48,697 nucleotides of DNA. Source: Emmonsiellopsis sp. PD_33. Lineage: Eukaryota > Ascomycota > Eurotiomycetes > Onygenales > Ajellomycetaceae. The notes beneath the pieces are model-generated. The model made no database searches. It worked only from the letters and a program-made list of their open reading frames with translations, and was not told the DNA's origin. Positions 1 through 11,521 of the stretch are shown here, one piece after another. Position numbers and translations under genes: made by a program. Each line of letters begins with the position of its first letter. Position 1 is the first letter of the stretch. The stretch spans positions 1-48,697 of the forward strand of contig JANTQF010000261.1 in assembly GCA_032988165.1 (NCBI GenBank), written 5' to 3'.

Positions 1-140
1 GGGTGGGGAGGGGGTGGGAGAGGGGGTATGGGGGGTTGGGATTGGTGGTGGTGATGATGATGATGCAGATGGGGGGCGGGTTGTGGTAGGTTGTAGTGTG
101 ATTTGGGTGGGAGTGGTGGTGGTGGTGGTGGTGGTGGTGG
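1..140. repeat. G-rich low-complexity tract with GGT microsatellite
   Basis: The first 18 bases hold four runs of three or more G separated by single bases, a strong G-quadruplex pattern on the + strand. More G runs follow to about 80. A short GAT repeat lies at about 49-64 and an uninterrupted GGT repeat of more than eight units at about 115-140. An open frame crosses the tract but is only glycine/valine/aspartate low complexity, so I do not call a gene. The tract lies downstream of the acyl-CoA oxidase gene and could be the leader of a gene outside the window. Confidence 0.8.
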
Positions 141-665
141 GAGATGATATGTTGTTCTGGGCCTTTTTTTTTTTTTTTGGTTATTCTTTACTTATGTGGA
201 TATATCACTTTATGATCATGTCTATGGAATGGATGGGGAAAACATAATGTTGAATAGAATAATGGTTTGCATAGTTAGACTCCAATCATCAACTGCAATT
301 AGAAAGACAAGAAGGTAAAATGAATACCAGAGTGAAAGAAAACCCATTTTATCTATTTATTTGCATGTCCCTTCCCATTCTATGCATGTCTATATGTGTA
401 ATATCCCCCTATCTATGTCTATGCCTAACCATTCTATCTCTTGGCCGTGAATGAGGGAAATAACCACAAGCAAGGTAGGAAATAGGAAAAGAACAAAGGA
501 GAAAAATTGTGGAAATGTGTATATGAGGAAAATGAAAAACAGCAAATCTAATCCCGCCGGACAAACCAAAGATAAAGCAAACCCAAACAGAAACCTAATA
601 AAAACATTCAAGAAAAAAAAAAGAAACAGGCGAATAGAACCAAAAACTGTGGTGGTATATTTCAA
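141..665. other. Intergenic, 3' flank of acyl-CoA oxidase
   Basis: AT-rich sequence with a T run near 163-178 and an A run near 613-622. It is the 3' flank of the acyl-CoA oxidase gene, which reads leftwards and stops at 666. I see no gene, RNA or repeat in it beyond these homopolymers. Confidence 0.6.
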
Positions 666-2953
666 TCAAAGCTTGCTTTCTCTCTCGTTCTTGACCAGAA
701 CGTCGCTCCAGGGGTATGGGTCAAATGTCATCTTGTTGACTGGGTTCAGTTCGCTAGCGCGGTGGAACAGGTCTTCGTACACTTTTCCGTCGGACCGTCC
801 CAGCGAGCTATCCAGCTGCCAATCAGGGAATTTCCACGCATCAACTAGTCGGAGTGCATGGGGTCTGACTTCGTCAAGTAGCTTCATAACTGCTTTGGTG
901 CGTGCGAGGGTGATTTGACGGACAGTGACGGCGCCGGAGGTGAAGAAATCGGCCCCTTCACGCTCCAGGGTGTGCAGAGAGTGGAGACGGAAGAGATTGT
1001 GAAGGACAGCAGTTGTTTCGGGATCGAGGGCAGAGGTGGTGGCGGGCGAATTGACGGCTTCGTAGAAGTTCTTGACGAGGAGATATTGGGAGTGGGCAGT
1101 GGATAGGCGCCAGAAATCCACAAGTAGGCTGTTCCACGAGCGCTTTTCGCCATCTCGGTGTTTGAGTGCCTCGAATGTCAGATAAGCGGTACGCCATGCG
1201 AAAGCGGCGACGATATCGGCATCGTTTTCAAGGATATCGAAGGCTGCTCCAGTGTCTCTGCGGGCAAGGTAGGTCTTGAGAATGCGGGAGGTGTCATTAT
1301 CAGGAGCTTTGCCTACAAAGACAGCCCGAGCGGATTTAAGGAGCTAAATAGATGTCAGTAATTTCCTTTTGGGGCGTTTCCCAAATCAAGGGGCTAGACT
1401 GACGTATCGTGCAACCTGCTGGGTCAACATGTAGTTGTCACCCTCCCATGTGGTATTGGGCAGGTAATCAGCATAAAACGGTCCGATGCCGCTGTAGCTA
1501 CTGTAGGGAAGTTAGCATTCTCCGTCACAGCACGGCAGCGCTAAATAAATAGATTTGACCATACCTATAGCCATGTCCACCACATGCGCGTCGGCACACC
1601 TCCAATCCTTCGGCGGCAATGCTACTGCCAAGGGCTTTGAGACCACAAGAAGTGGCGTGAAGGTCGGCAAGGAGGTTGGCTTGCCCCTTTCCAGAGTTCA
1701 ACCGGCTCTGGTTTTGCTCGTATAGGTCCATCATTCCGCGTCCGGTGAAGTGGAGCGCGAAAGTAGCAGCAAGGAGAGGAAGAAGTCGGATCTGGACCAT
1801 TTTGTAGTTCAGGACGGAGTTTTCATCAGAAGTGACTTCAGTGGAATCACGATCTCGGAACTGTTTTCTGACCGAGCAGTATCTCGTGGCAATCGTCACA
1901 CCACGAGCAAGTACGGCGCCAGACTGGAGGACGATGGTTGACCGAACCCATGTCATTGTGCCGTAGAGCAGAGATGCCGATGCAGGACGAACATATTTGT
2001 TCGTCTCGGGGTCGACTCTAGTAAAACGAGCCAGCATGTTCACATGGGGAATTTTTAGTTTGTTCATGAGAAGGAACCCATTGTCCATAGTACTAAACAA
2101 TGGTCAGCTTGGCCTCATAAGCAAATCTTCGGCGGGGGTAGACGAACTTGTAGCCAAATTTGGGGCCGATATCACCGACATGGACGCCTTCGAGGGGCTC
2201 ATGGGACTTCAGGTCTCGAATTTGCACAATGAATGGGTGAGGGCCGTAGCTTTTGCCGGCAATGATCAATTGGGCCATGACGACAGCGTGGTTAGCAGTT
2301 CTTCCCAGAGAACCGATCCACCATTTCGAAGCTGTCAGACTCGGCGAATGCATAACGAAAGTCTTGTCCGTGGGATCCCACGTTGCGGTGGTCTCGAGAC
2401 CTTGCACGTTGGAGCCATGACCAAGCTCAGTTTGGGCGTAGCAGCCAATGATCTCATATCGCTCAGCGGGTTCTAGGAAGAGCTTCTGTTGCTCTGGGGT
2501 AGTTTGGTTTCTGAGAGTAACCTAAATATTGATGTTCTAGTTAGCACCGCTTCTTATTTAGGTAATCGTGAGTTGGGTGCCGGTTCTTACCAGGAACATG
2601 CTAGCATGGAGGGCATAAGGGGTGGGTTCGCTGAGGAGATCATTGGCCATGACGAAGTCCTCGTAGGTCCAGTTGTACTGCTGTCTCAACTGCTGCAATC
2701 GCTTCGCCTTTCCGAGAGATGCCTTCAGCCGCTCTACTCGGCCCATGGAGAGGATCTGGGATTTGTCGAAAACCTTCTCCTCCTTCATGACGGCGAGGAT
2801 TTTCTCTTGTCTGTCAAGGACAGCCTTGGTGTGAATCAGCTCCGAGAGCTTCTCGACTGAGATATTGGAGCTGTCGCGCTCCTGTTGCAGAAGCTCCGAA
2901 CCCTGAGGGCCGGTGGGCTTCAGCGCCTTCACCCATTCAGGAGTGGGAGCCAT
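666..2953 (-). CDS. POX1: Peroxisomal acyl-CoA oxidase
   Basis: FAD-dependent acyl-CoA oxidase, which makes trans-2-enoyl-CoA and H2O2 in the first step of peroxisomal beta-oxidation. Five exons on the - strand: 2953-2591, 2521-2148, 2092-1565, 1500-1404 and 1343-666, giving 679 residues in one frame, the usual family length. Family signatures are spread over the exons: TELGHGSNVQGLETTA in exon 2, the NTMDNGF segment rebuilt across intron 2, and the CGGHGY motif at the end of exon 3. The protein ends in SKL, a canonical PTS1, so the peroxisome is the expected location. The start at 2953 is the first in-frame ATG and begins MAPTPEW. A CCGAGG element about 190 bp upstream fits fatty-acid control by FarA/FarB. 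Family and location are near certain; which paralogue is not decided. Confidence 0.97.
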
Positions 2954-3141
2954 TGTGAAAGAGGGTGGGGTATGGGGAAGAGGAGGAGAGGAGGCGAGGG
3001 AGTGTATGGAGGAAACGAATGTACACGACGATAACGAGAGCGAGGGCAGAGGTGAAGAGAAGAGACGCAGACCCGGGACAGCCAGTTGATATAAGCCTTG
3101 TTGGCCGCTGGTTAGCCGCCGTGCGCCGAAAGAGGCAAGTG

Positions 3142-3147
3142 CCGAGG
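3142..3147 (+). promoter_or_regulatory. FarA/FarB-type CCGAGG element
   Basis: CCGAGG (CCTCGG on the other strand) lies 189 bp before the POX1 start. CCTCGG is the known core for the fatty-acid regulators FarA and FarB in Aspergillus. Two further copies are at 3877-3882 and 4380-4385. About one copy would be expected by chance in a 2 kb gap, so only the position of the proximal one is suggestive. Confidence 0.4.
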
Positions 3148-4704
3148 TCTACGGTGGGAGCTGGCCGTCGCGGGGCTTATGTAACTTCCGGCCGGTTTTT
3201 TTCTCCGTTGCTGCGGATTATTGCTATTATTCAATTGGTAAAGGCCATATGCCGATTGGAAATCCTGTTTAAAGTTAGGTTTATTTCTTTCCGTGGCGTG
3301 TCTCTATATAGGGGATTGTTAAATATCTCTCCGCGTGCAACAGAGCTGAATTGCTCAGGGGAAAAAAAAAAGACTGAGCTTCAACTCCAAGCACCAATTA
3401 AAAGCCAAAGCCACCTAGCCCAGTGCGAAGATTATCCCGATCGCTGCTAAAAAGGTCTGGAAAGTTGCCGAAAGAACACACTAAATTCGGTCTATGCTTC
3501 TATCCTCCCTAGTAGCGTACTATAAGAAATATGCCGGAGATTTCGATGCTGATGACCCTGTCTGTGACGTCTTGGGGACCAGGGGGCAAATTTCCGTCCC
3601 GGACCCAATTCACATGTTTGCACCTGGGCGATTCGCCTGGACCCCTCGTTTGACCCAGTGGGTGCTTCTATCCCCAGAAACACGGAGCCGCCGAGTCGAA
3701 AGGCCCACGGGGTGAAAGCCAGCGTCCAGAATTTTCTGGACAAATTGCTGGCTCTCACATGCCGAACACCGTCGTACGATTCCATGGCCATGTCCACGGC
3801 CATTTTCTCTGGCGACAAAGATAGCTAGGGCGTAGTGCATGGTGGGGTCTTTCGATCCGTTGATAAGATCGTTTGGCCTCGGAATCAAAGACTTTTCTTT
3901 TTTTCTTTCCCGCTGGGCCGCTGGTGTCTTCACCGACATAGCCCGAAGCACGATGGAACACCCCTATTTCCTCGCTGATTAGCACAAATAGATTCTACAT
4001 GTAGCTGTTGAATAATCAGGATTTATTCTTTGCGCAAAAAAAGAGAAAAAAGTTATCAATCAGAACACGACGGGTTCCATAATTCGGAGGGTAATTTTGT
4101 GACATATACGAGGGTATGCTAGTAATATTCGAGGTGTATTGTCTTAAGGCCATTGGTTGTCCGCACGGGTACGAAACGACTCCTTCCTCAGCTTTCTTAG
4201 GTGTCTTTGTGTCTTTCTCAGAGCATATCATGTGCCAGACTCGGAAATCTGCGATGCGTGTTCGGAAAAGTTATCAATACGAATTCGACAACCCCAGAAC
4301 CACACTGACATGGTTAAATTATAAATATTGTTGGTGCGGCACACGCCTGCTAATCCACGTCAGAGGGGATAATGTCATTCCGAGGCGGGGAGGTATTTCA
4401 CTATCCCCCCCGTTCACAGAGGCCCCTTAAAAACATTTCACCGTATCGGTTGAGCTGGATTCAGGAAGCGGGGTGTCAGACTGACGCGTGGAACCTTAAT
4501 TGTAACGGTATTTATGTGGTGGTTGCAAATATGCGACGGGTCAAAATGCACCGGAGCGATGCGATGGGAACACACAGGCATGCAAAATAAAATATATCAA
4601 TCATCCTCGTGTCCAGAATAGCGCGTCGCGATCATCATCGTTGTTGATCTCGGGTATGGATTTGGTTCGCGGCTGCGAGGCGCTCGCTTGACCTTCCCGC
4701 GGCA

Positions 4705-4720
4705 ACCGACCAATCACAGC
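4705..4720 (+). promoter_or_regulatory. CCAAT box upstream of complex I subunit
   Basis: A CCAATCA core at 4710-4716 lies about 310 bp before the NDUFB11 start. CCAAT is the site of the Hap/CBC complex, which controls many respiratory genes in fungi. The surrounding 16 bases recur exactly at 35596-35611. Confidence 0.4.
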
Positions 4721-5022
4721 CGCGACCTGGAAAACATTGCCGCGCTTGAACCGCCTCGCCGTCACCGCACCACTCGTTCCGACACCCACCGATATCAACT
4801 CCATCTCAACACCAGCCGTCTCCTCGTATTCCAAGGGACAATTGATCTACCGCAACCTCAGACGCCGCGAGAAAAGTAGGCGGATCGCTATCTTCCTGCC
4901 TTGCCCCAATTCGATCGTACAATCGCACCGTCTCATCTCTCGGACGGCATCCAAGCGCCTTGAGATCACCTCCTCATATACCCCCTCCAAACCGGCCGCG
5001 CCCATCCATACAGAGACCAATA

Positions 5023-5514
5023 ATGCCTGCACGACCCTCAGCCCTTCCTCTGCGATCTCGCTGTCTTCTTCGCTCCCCACAGCATCGCCAGGGCTTCTCG
5101 ACACAGAGCCCGCTCCGCTCTGCTGGCAGCCATGGCGACCACTATGATCCGCCAACTGGATGGCTGTGGCAGGTAAAGCCCGGCCACAAATATATCCCTG
5201 AGGGATGGGAGACTCTGTGGACCTATGGATTTGTGGGCAGCTTGGTTGTTGCTGGCATTGCATATGCTTTCAAGCCCGATACATCGTACGTGTTTATTCA
5301 TTCCCTTTGCGGAGATGATTGGGCTTTCGAAGCATGAGAGAGATAAACCCTATCAATATCTTCCTTCTGAATATCTTGTTTGGTTCCGAAACAAGCCAAC
5401 TGATTTTTCTTTCTCCAATTGTTTAGGATACAAACATGGGCTCTTGAAGAAGCCAGAAGACGACTCGAAAAAGAAGGCATCCTCGAGGATCCCGATGTCG
5501 TGCAGAAGAAGTGA
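5023..5514 (+). CDS. NDUFB11: Mitochondrial complex I accessory subunit, ESSS/NDUFB11 type
   Basis: Supernumerary subunit of NADH:ubiquinone oxidoreductase in the inner mitochondrial membrane. Two exons, 5023-5285 and 5427-5514, joined over a 141-nt intron (donor GTACGTG, acceptor TTTAG), give 116 residues. The first 40 residues are rich in Arg, Ser and Pro with no acidic residue, as in a mitochondrial presequence. Then come the family motif DPPTGWLW, one transmembrane segment (YGFVGSLVVAGIAYAF) and a charged tail with EEARRRLEKEG. The start at 5023 is the first ATG of the frame; the frame is open further upstream but without an ATG. It sits tail to tail with NIT2. Confidence 0.9.
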
Positions 5515-6030
5515 TCGGTTGGACCCTACACAACTTAACCCCGTTGTATATAGAGCCATCCCTGGAACCGGAAGAAAAGATAGATTTGCCCGCCTTGAGC
5601 ATTTCAACAATTTAGTGTGAGGGAAGAGTGGAACGGAGAGAGAGCGTGGAGTTTGTTTTTTATCATTTGTTTCTTAAATTTTCCTTATGACACATGTTGC
5701 TGGCATCGTTGCCTCTTCCATTTTACCATTTTCCTTTCCCGATTACCGTGCTTCTTGGAAGTGCTATCTTCGGCTGTTCGCCGTCGCCGTCGCTCTGGGA
5801 GGGCTAAGCTATTCCGGTTTTGCATTTGACGGGCATATTTCTGTACTACTTCTAGAAATATCATGCTGATGTAACTTATCATTAAGATAATGAGACACTT
5901 CTTTGCGCTGATTTGGATATACGTAGGCTAAATAGACATGAAATCTGCGTTCTTCACCTCCGCCCCTCGGAAACCGCTGTTCTATATTTATCTATCAAAA
6001 TTTCCATTCATCCATCAAAGCCAAACAACC
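5515..6030. other. Convergent intergenic region, NDUFB11 / NIT2
   Basis: About 515 bp between two converging genes, presumably the two 3' UTRs. It holds pyrimidine-rich stretches. The short open frames on both strands look like chance; nothing else is recognisable. Confidence 0.6.
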
Positions 6031-7246
6031 CTACACTTCAGGATAAACATCCGTTCTCCTCAACAACGGCATCTCCCTCCTAACCTTCTCTAAAAGCTCA
6101 AAATCAATATCCGCAACCGCAATCTGCGGCTCTTGCGGCACATCTCCTCCGCCTAATTTTGCCACTACCTCCCCCCATGGATTCACGATCATGGAGTGCC
6201 CATAGCTGACTCTCTTCTCATTGTGACGCCCAGATTGGGCCGCTGCAATGATATACGATTGTGTCTCAATTGCCCTTGCCCGGAGGAGAACTTCCCAGTG
6301 GGCTTGTCCCGTGGGTACGGTGAAGGCCGATGGGTAGGTGATTATTTGCGCGTTTTGGCGCTTGAGAGACAGGCTGATTTCTGGGAAGCGGAGCTGTTGG
6401 GTTTGTTAGTTGGGTTTGGAGGAGTGGGTGAATATGGGATGATATATCGAAATAATATCTGCAGTTCTGCAACATAACGTGTTCTAGAAGACACCGCTAT
6501 GGCCCACATACATCAAAGCAAATAGTCAGACCGACCCGGCCAACCGGGGTATTGAATGGAGGCAATATCTCCATTCCTTTCTCGACGCTCCTACTTAGTG
6601 GTCAACAAATATACCTTTTCCGATCCCCTAAAAATGGAGAATAATAGTTCGAAAGGATACTACATACCTACTCTCCTTCAACACGGGCCCATCCTTGATC
6701 TCAACATCAAACAAATGTATCTTCTGATATCGCTGAGTAATTTCCCCCGTCTCATCAATCCAAATCAACGTGTTTTTCACCTTCTCCCCTCCTTGAGCTG
6801 GCTCATGAATCCCAACGTTGATCGGCAACTTTGCAGCGCGAGCTTCGCGCTGTAGACCGAGGACGAATTCGCTTTCTTGTACTGAGCGGGCGAGGGAGAC
6901 TGTTTCTAGCGGAGAGGAACCTATGTAATCTGATGCTTCGGGGAGGAAGAGGGCCTATATTGGGTTTAAATTGATCGAATGAGAACCACGCTGGGTCCAA
7001 TTAGGGTTGCATATAGATAGGGGATTTGGGGGCTTGTACAGTGTCTAGCTGAAGAGGGACAACGTAGAAAAAATCACCTTTGCACCTGCGGCAACTGCTT
7101 TTTTAACTAATAATTGACATTGAGCAAGGTTATGTGCCATGCTTGCCGTTGAACAAAGTTGACCAACCGCCTAAGATACCATGACTTAGCCGATCTGTGA
7201 TAAGTATACAGTGAGGAGGAGAAGCTTTGCTTACTGCGATTGCCAT
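6031..7246 (-). CDS. NIT2: Nitrilase-superfamily deaminated glutathione amidase (Nit2-like)
   Basis: Carbon-nitrogen hydrolase close to yeast Nit2 (human NIT1), which hydrolyses deaminated glutathione in metabolite repair. Five exons on the - strand: 7246-7235, 7170-7078, 6954-6668, 6590-6512 and 6393-6031, giving 277 residues. The Glu-Lys-Cys triad is present: E41 in FLPEASDY, K113 in YQKIHLFDVE and C155 in LTICFD, followed by LRFPEIS across the last intron. The HLFDV, GPVLKES and GHSMIVNPWGE segments match the Nit2 group rather than plant or bacterial nitrilases. The first coding exon is only 12 nt (MAIA). Intron 2 uses a GTGATT donor. It shares a divergent 523-bp promoter with DIS3. Confidence 0.93.
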
Positions 7247-7769
7247 GATTACAACAGACTCTTGAAATTAAATTTGGTGTATAGCAATAAGAACAATCTG
7301 GAGTAACAAAATATCTGCTGCTGCCCAAGGAAATATCTCCGGAATACTGTAGATAGGGCCTGATATCGCGGGGATGTTGATGCCATCGGCAAACCTGCCT
7401 GATTACCCAGCGGTTGGCGCTTATCGACGTCACGTGCCAGAATAGGGCAAAAATGCGCCAGAAGAAAATATTACTGTTTTGGGAATGGCTGGTAGCTTCA
7501 TCTGAATTACTCCAACTGCAGTTTTGGCGGGATTGGGTTTTCTGAGCTTTATCAGGGTGCGTGCTTGCTATTCTCTAATACATTCTTAATCCTGGTATAG
7601 TTCTAACTCGAATCCAAACAGAGAACACCTTTGTCCATTTCATCGGACCCCGCTACATTCCCTTCGGTGCTCGCGCAGCCCGACCCCCGTTGAACAACCG
7701 CGACCAACCGCAGTTGGGTTCTATTTTACGAACACTCTGCGAACGTGGGAGGACGACTATATCCCCAAA
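7247..7769. promoter_or_regulatory. Shared divergent promoter NIT2 / DIS3
   Basis: A 523-bp gap between the start codons of NIT2 (-) and DIS3 (+). It holds one TCACGTG E-box with the CACGTG core at 7431-7436. I see no other recognisable element and no gene. Confidence 0.6.
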
Positions 7770-10700
7770 ATGAAAAGCTTACGGAGAGACCACTCTTCCC
7801 ACCCTCTCGCCGGCAATGTCTCGAGCAAGGTCTTCGTGAGATCAACGAAGAGCGGGAAGGTCCAGAAGATAGTTCGGGAGCTATATCTAAGACAGGACAT
7901 TCCATGTTCTTCGAAATTATGCGCGGTGTGCTTATCATACGCGCCAACTGACGCCAATGGAAATGGTAAGACATGACTTTGGATCAAACAATTCTTTTCT
8001 CTTCAGCTAATTTGCTCCAAGTCACCCCGTTTGTTCTCTCTGAGCGACCAGCTGGCACGAAGACATTTCCCCGCGGCCACTATCTGATGCCAGACACCAA
8101 TGCACTCCTTAACGGCATGGACCTCTTCGAACAGACGGGCTCTTTCTATGACGTGATTATTCTACAAACGGTGTTGGAGGAGCTGAAGAACCAATCCCTG
8201 CCGCTATATAACCGACTAATCTCCCTTATCCGGAGTGAGGAAAAACGATACTACCTCTTTTTTAATGAGTTTCGGTTGGAGACGCATGTTCGGAGAGGTG
8301 CGGAGGAAAGTATAAACGATCGGAATGATAGAGCAGTGCGAACTGCGGCAAAATGGTACTCAGAGCATCTGCGCCAGGTGGTGAAGAGGAGCAAGAAGGA
8401 ACAGGCAGCTCCGGCTATTGTTATGATTACGGATGATAAAGATAATCTGCGTAAAGCGGAACAGGAGGGTGTTACTGCTATGCCATTGTCAACCTATGTC
8501 TCCGGCCTCGAGGATTCTGACAGGCTGCTTGATATGATCAATGAGGCCAAGTCCGCCCATGATTCGAAACCTGGGAGGGGAGAAATGTTTTATCCGGAGT
8601 ATTACTCTATGTCGAAAATGATGACTGGTCTCCGCGCGGGAACTTTGCACCAGGGAATTTTCAACGTTTCCCCTTATAACTACCTTGAAGGGTCAGTCCA
8701 GGTGGCAGCGTTCGATAAGTCTCTCCTCGTACTTGGTCGAGACAACAGCAATCGCGCCATAGCAGGAGATGTGGTAGTCGTTGAAGTCCTTCCAAAGGAT
8801 CAATGGAAGGCTCCATCGACGAAGATTATGGATGAGGAGACGGTCACCAAAGACGAAAATGCAGAATCCGAAGAGAAGGAAGCTGTGGTAACGGAAAAGG
8901 AGAGAAGAGCACTTCATGAGGAGGTTAAAAAGGCACATGGAAAGAGCATGGAGGGCAGACCTCAGCCAACAGCCCGCGTGGTTGGAATAGTCAAACGAAA
9001 CTGGCGGCAGTATGTGGGGAATATCGACAAAGTCTCCTCCGTCTCTCAGGCTGCAGTGGGCAGACGGCAGCAAACAGTCTTTGTTATTCCCATGGATAAA
9101 CGGATCCCCAAAATCCGGATACGCACAAGACAGGCGAACGAGCTTTTTGGCCAGAGAATTCTTATCACAGTTGATGCCTGGGACCGCGATTCTAGATACC
9201 CAACCGGCCATTTCGTTCGATCTCTTGGGGAATTGGAAACCAAAGGCGCCGAAACCGAAGCTTTACTTCTCGAATACGATGTTCAGTATAAACCGTTTCC
9301 TCAAATTGTTCTGGACTGTCTCCCCCCTGAAGGCCATAACTGGAAGGTCCCGGAAAATATGGATGATCCTGGATGGCATGACCGCAAGGATTTGCGGGAC
9401 TTGCTGGTTTGCAGTATTGATCCGCCAGGCTGCCAGGATATCGATGATGCACTCCATGCACGCCCGCTTCCAAACGGAAACATCGAGGTCGGTGTCCACA
9501 TTGCTGACGTTTCTCACTTCGTGAAGCCAAATACTCCCATGGACACTGAAGCTAGCATGCGAGGCACAACGGTATATCTTGTGGATAAACGTATCGATAT
9601 GTTGCCAATGCTTTTGGGAACAGACTTGTGCTCGCTAAAGCCGCATGTTCATCGTTTTGCCTTTTCGACGATCTGGGAAATGACTCCTTCCGCAGAGGTT
9701 GTTTCATCCAAATCCATGAAGTCCGTTATATTCTCCCGGGAGGCTTTCAGTTATGAACAAGCCCAGTTACGCATCGATGATAAGTCTAAAACGGATGAAC
9801 TGACAGAGAGCATGAGAACACTCCTCAAACTGTCCAAATTGCTACGCCAAAAACGTATGGATGCCGGAGCCCTCAACTTGGCATCTCCAGAAGTCCGCAT
9901 CGAAACAGACTCGGAGTTATCAGATCCCGTAGCAGACGTCAAAACAAAAGCCCTCCTCGACACCAATAGTTTAGTTGAGGAATTCATGCTTCTAGCCAAC
10001 ATCACTGTCGCCTCCAAAATCTTCCAATCCTTCCCCCAAACCGCCCTTCTCCGTCGCCACGCTACACCACCCCCATCAAACTTCGAAGAACTAATCGCCC
10101 AACTCTCCAAAAAGCGCAACATGACACTCGACGTCTCGAGCTCTCTTGCCCTCGCAACCTCTCTGGACCACTGCGTCGACCCCTCAAACCCCTTCTTCAA
10201 CACCCTTGTCCGCATCCTCGCGACACGCTGCATGACCTCGGCCGAATACTTCTGCGCAGGGGCCCATGCCGAGTCAGAATTCCGCCATTACGGCCTCGCC
10301 TCTCCCATCTACACGCATTTCACCTCCCCGATTCGGCGATACGCAGATCTGGTTGTCCACCGGCAACTAGCAGCCGCCATCGGCTACGAGGGACCCGGTG
10401 CGTCTGCCGCTGAGGGACTAGCGACAAGAAGTCGATTGGAGGATATCTGTAAAAATATCAACCATCGCCACCGCAATGCGCAGTTTGCTGGCCGGGCTAG
10501 TATCGAATACTATGTTGGACAGGCGCTCAAGGCCCGCGGCGAACAGGAGGCGTCCAAACTTGGGGCGGATGATGGGACGAATGCGGGCGTTGATGAGGAG
10601 GGATATGTTATGCGTGTGTTTGATAATGGGGTTGTTGTGTTTGTGCCGCGGTTTGGGATTGAGGGAGTTGTTCGGTTGGAGGATTTCGTTATCCCTGGCA

Positions 10701-10963
10701 CGGAACGGGCGCATGGGAAGCATGTTGCTGCGAGGCGGGAGAGTGAGTTCGATACTGAGGAGTACTCGTTGAGAGTTTGGGAGAAGGAAGGGGAGAATGG
10801 GGAGGGTGTTGCTGCTGCTGCTGGTGGTGGTGCTGGGTCGAAGAAGAGCGTTGCTGTTGATTTGTTTGATAAGGTCAAGGTTAATGTTTCCTCCGTGAAG
10901 GAGGAGGGAGGGCGCGGAGCGGGGAAGAGAAGAGTTAGAGTGCTGATTTTGGGAAAGGCGTAG
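7770..10963 (+). CDS. DIS3: Exosome exoribonuclease/endonuclease Dis3 (Rrp44)
   Basis: Catalytic subunit of the RNA exosome, with 3'-5' exonuclease and endonuclease activity in nucleus and cytoplasm. Two exons, 7770-7965 and 8007-10963, give 1050 residues, close to yeast Rrp44 (1001). The N-terminus contains VRELYLRQDIPC, typical of the CR3/PIN start. The PIN domain follows with D95 in MPDTNALL, equal in place to yeast D91, and the acidic ITDDKDN. Cold-shock folds come next. The RNB domain has IDPPGCQDIDDAL with D537, D543, D545 and D546; D545 corresponds to the catalytic D551 of yeast. Late RNB motifs SPIRRYADLVVHRQL and an S1 domain (GVVVFVPRFGIEGVV) follow. The intron is only 41 nt. AATAAA lies 48 nt after the stop. 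The last 100 residues hold a poor Ala/Gly stretch. Confidence 0.97.
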
Positions 10964-11521
10964 GTAGGAAAGTAGGTAGGTAGAGATGTTTCTCAACATG
11001 TGATATGATGAATAAAAAATGATTCTTGCGTTAAGGAACTTTGGTCTAAATCGAAACGGGCATTATGTTGTTGATATTTATTTGTGCTGGCATAAATTCT
11101 GTATTTACATGACTTGATGCTGTAGAAACTCGCCCATAAAGCTTCTGCCTTCTCGTTTTCAACCTTTACCTAAGTTGAATTCCAAGTCTTGCATTTCCCT
11201 TCACAAAACATTACAACCATGCTGGGGGCGGCCGAAAGGGAAAAATTGCTATGTCAATGGTATTGCAAATGCCAAAAGATCGTTGGTATAAAAAATCCAT
11301 ACATCCCAAAATCCAACGCCCTGAACGACCTATGATGCCGTGTTTATCTGTCTTTGTTTTTGTAGTTGCGTCTATAATTCCAAAAATGAATTACGTATCA
11401 TGCATCTCGTTATATTAGGACTGTATTCGATCAACCAGGCCAGGAACTCTCTAGCCACGTCCTAACCGTATATGCGGTGGCTCCTAATAGCTCGTATATA
11501 GCATTGCCCATGGGGATATCA
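10964..11521. other. Convergent intergenic region, DIS3 / MFS carrier
   Basis: About 560 bp between converging genes. AATAAA at 11011-11016 may serve DIS3 3' end formation. The end nearest the MFS gene (11431-11521) may belong to an alternative last exon of that gene. Otherwise nothing is recognisable. Confidence 0.5.

Larger units (their letters stand above)
2954..5022. other. Divergent intergenic region, POX1 / NDUFB11
   Basis: About 2.07 kb between two genes that read away from each other. Short open frames occur on both strands, but none resembles a protein family I know and none has convincing exon signals. It contains three CCGAGG/CCTCGG elements and one CCAAT box near the NDUFB11 side. 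I see no repeat or RNA gene. Confidence 0.6.

Noticed and set aside
14..247. Open frame of 77 codons at the left end
   Set aside because: Only Gly/Val/Asp low complexity from the G-rich and GGT repeats.
451..918. 155-codon frame on the + strand
   Set aside because: Half is A-rich 3' flank and half is antisense to the last exon of acyl-CoA oxidase.
8693..9211. 172-codon - strand frame inside DIS3
   Set aside because: Antisense shadow of the certain DIS3 reading frame.
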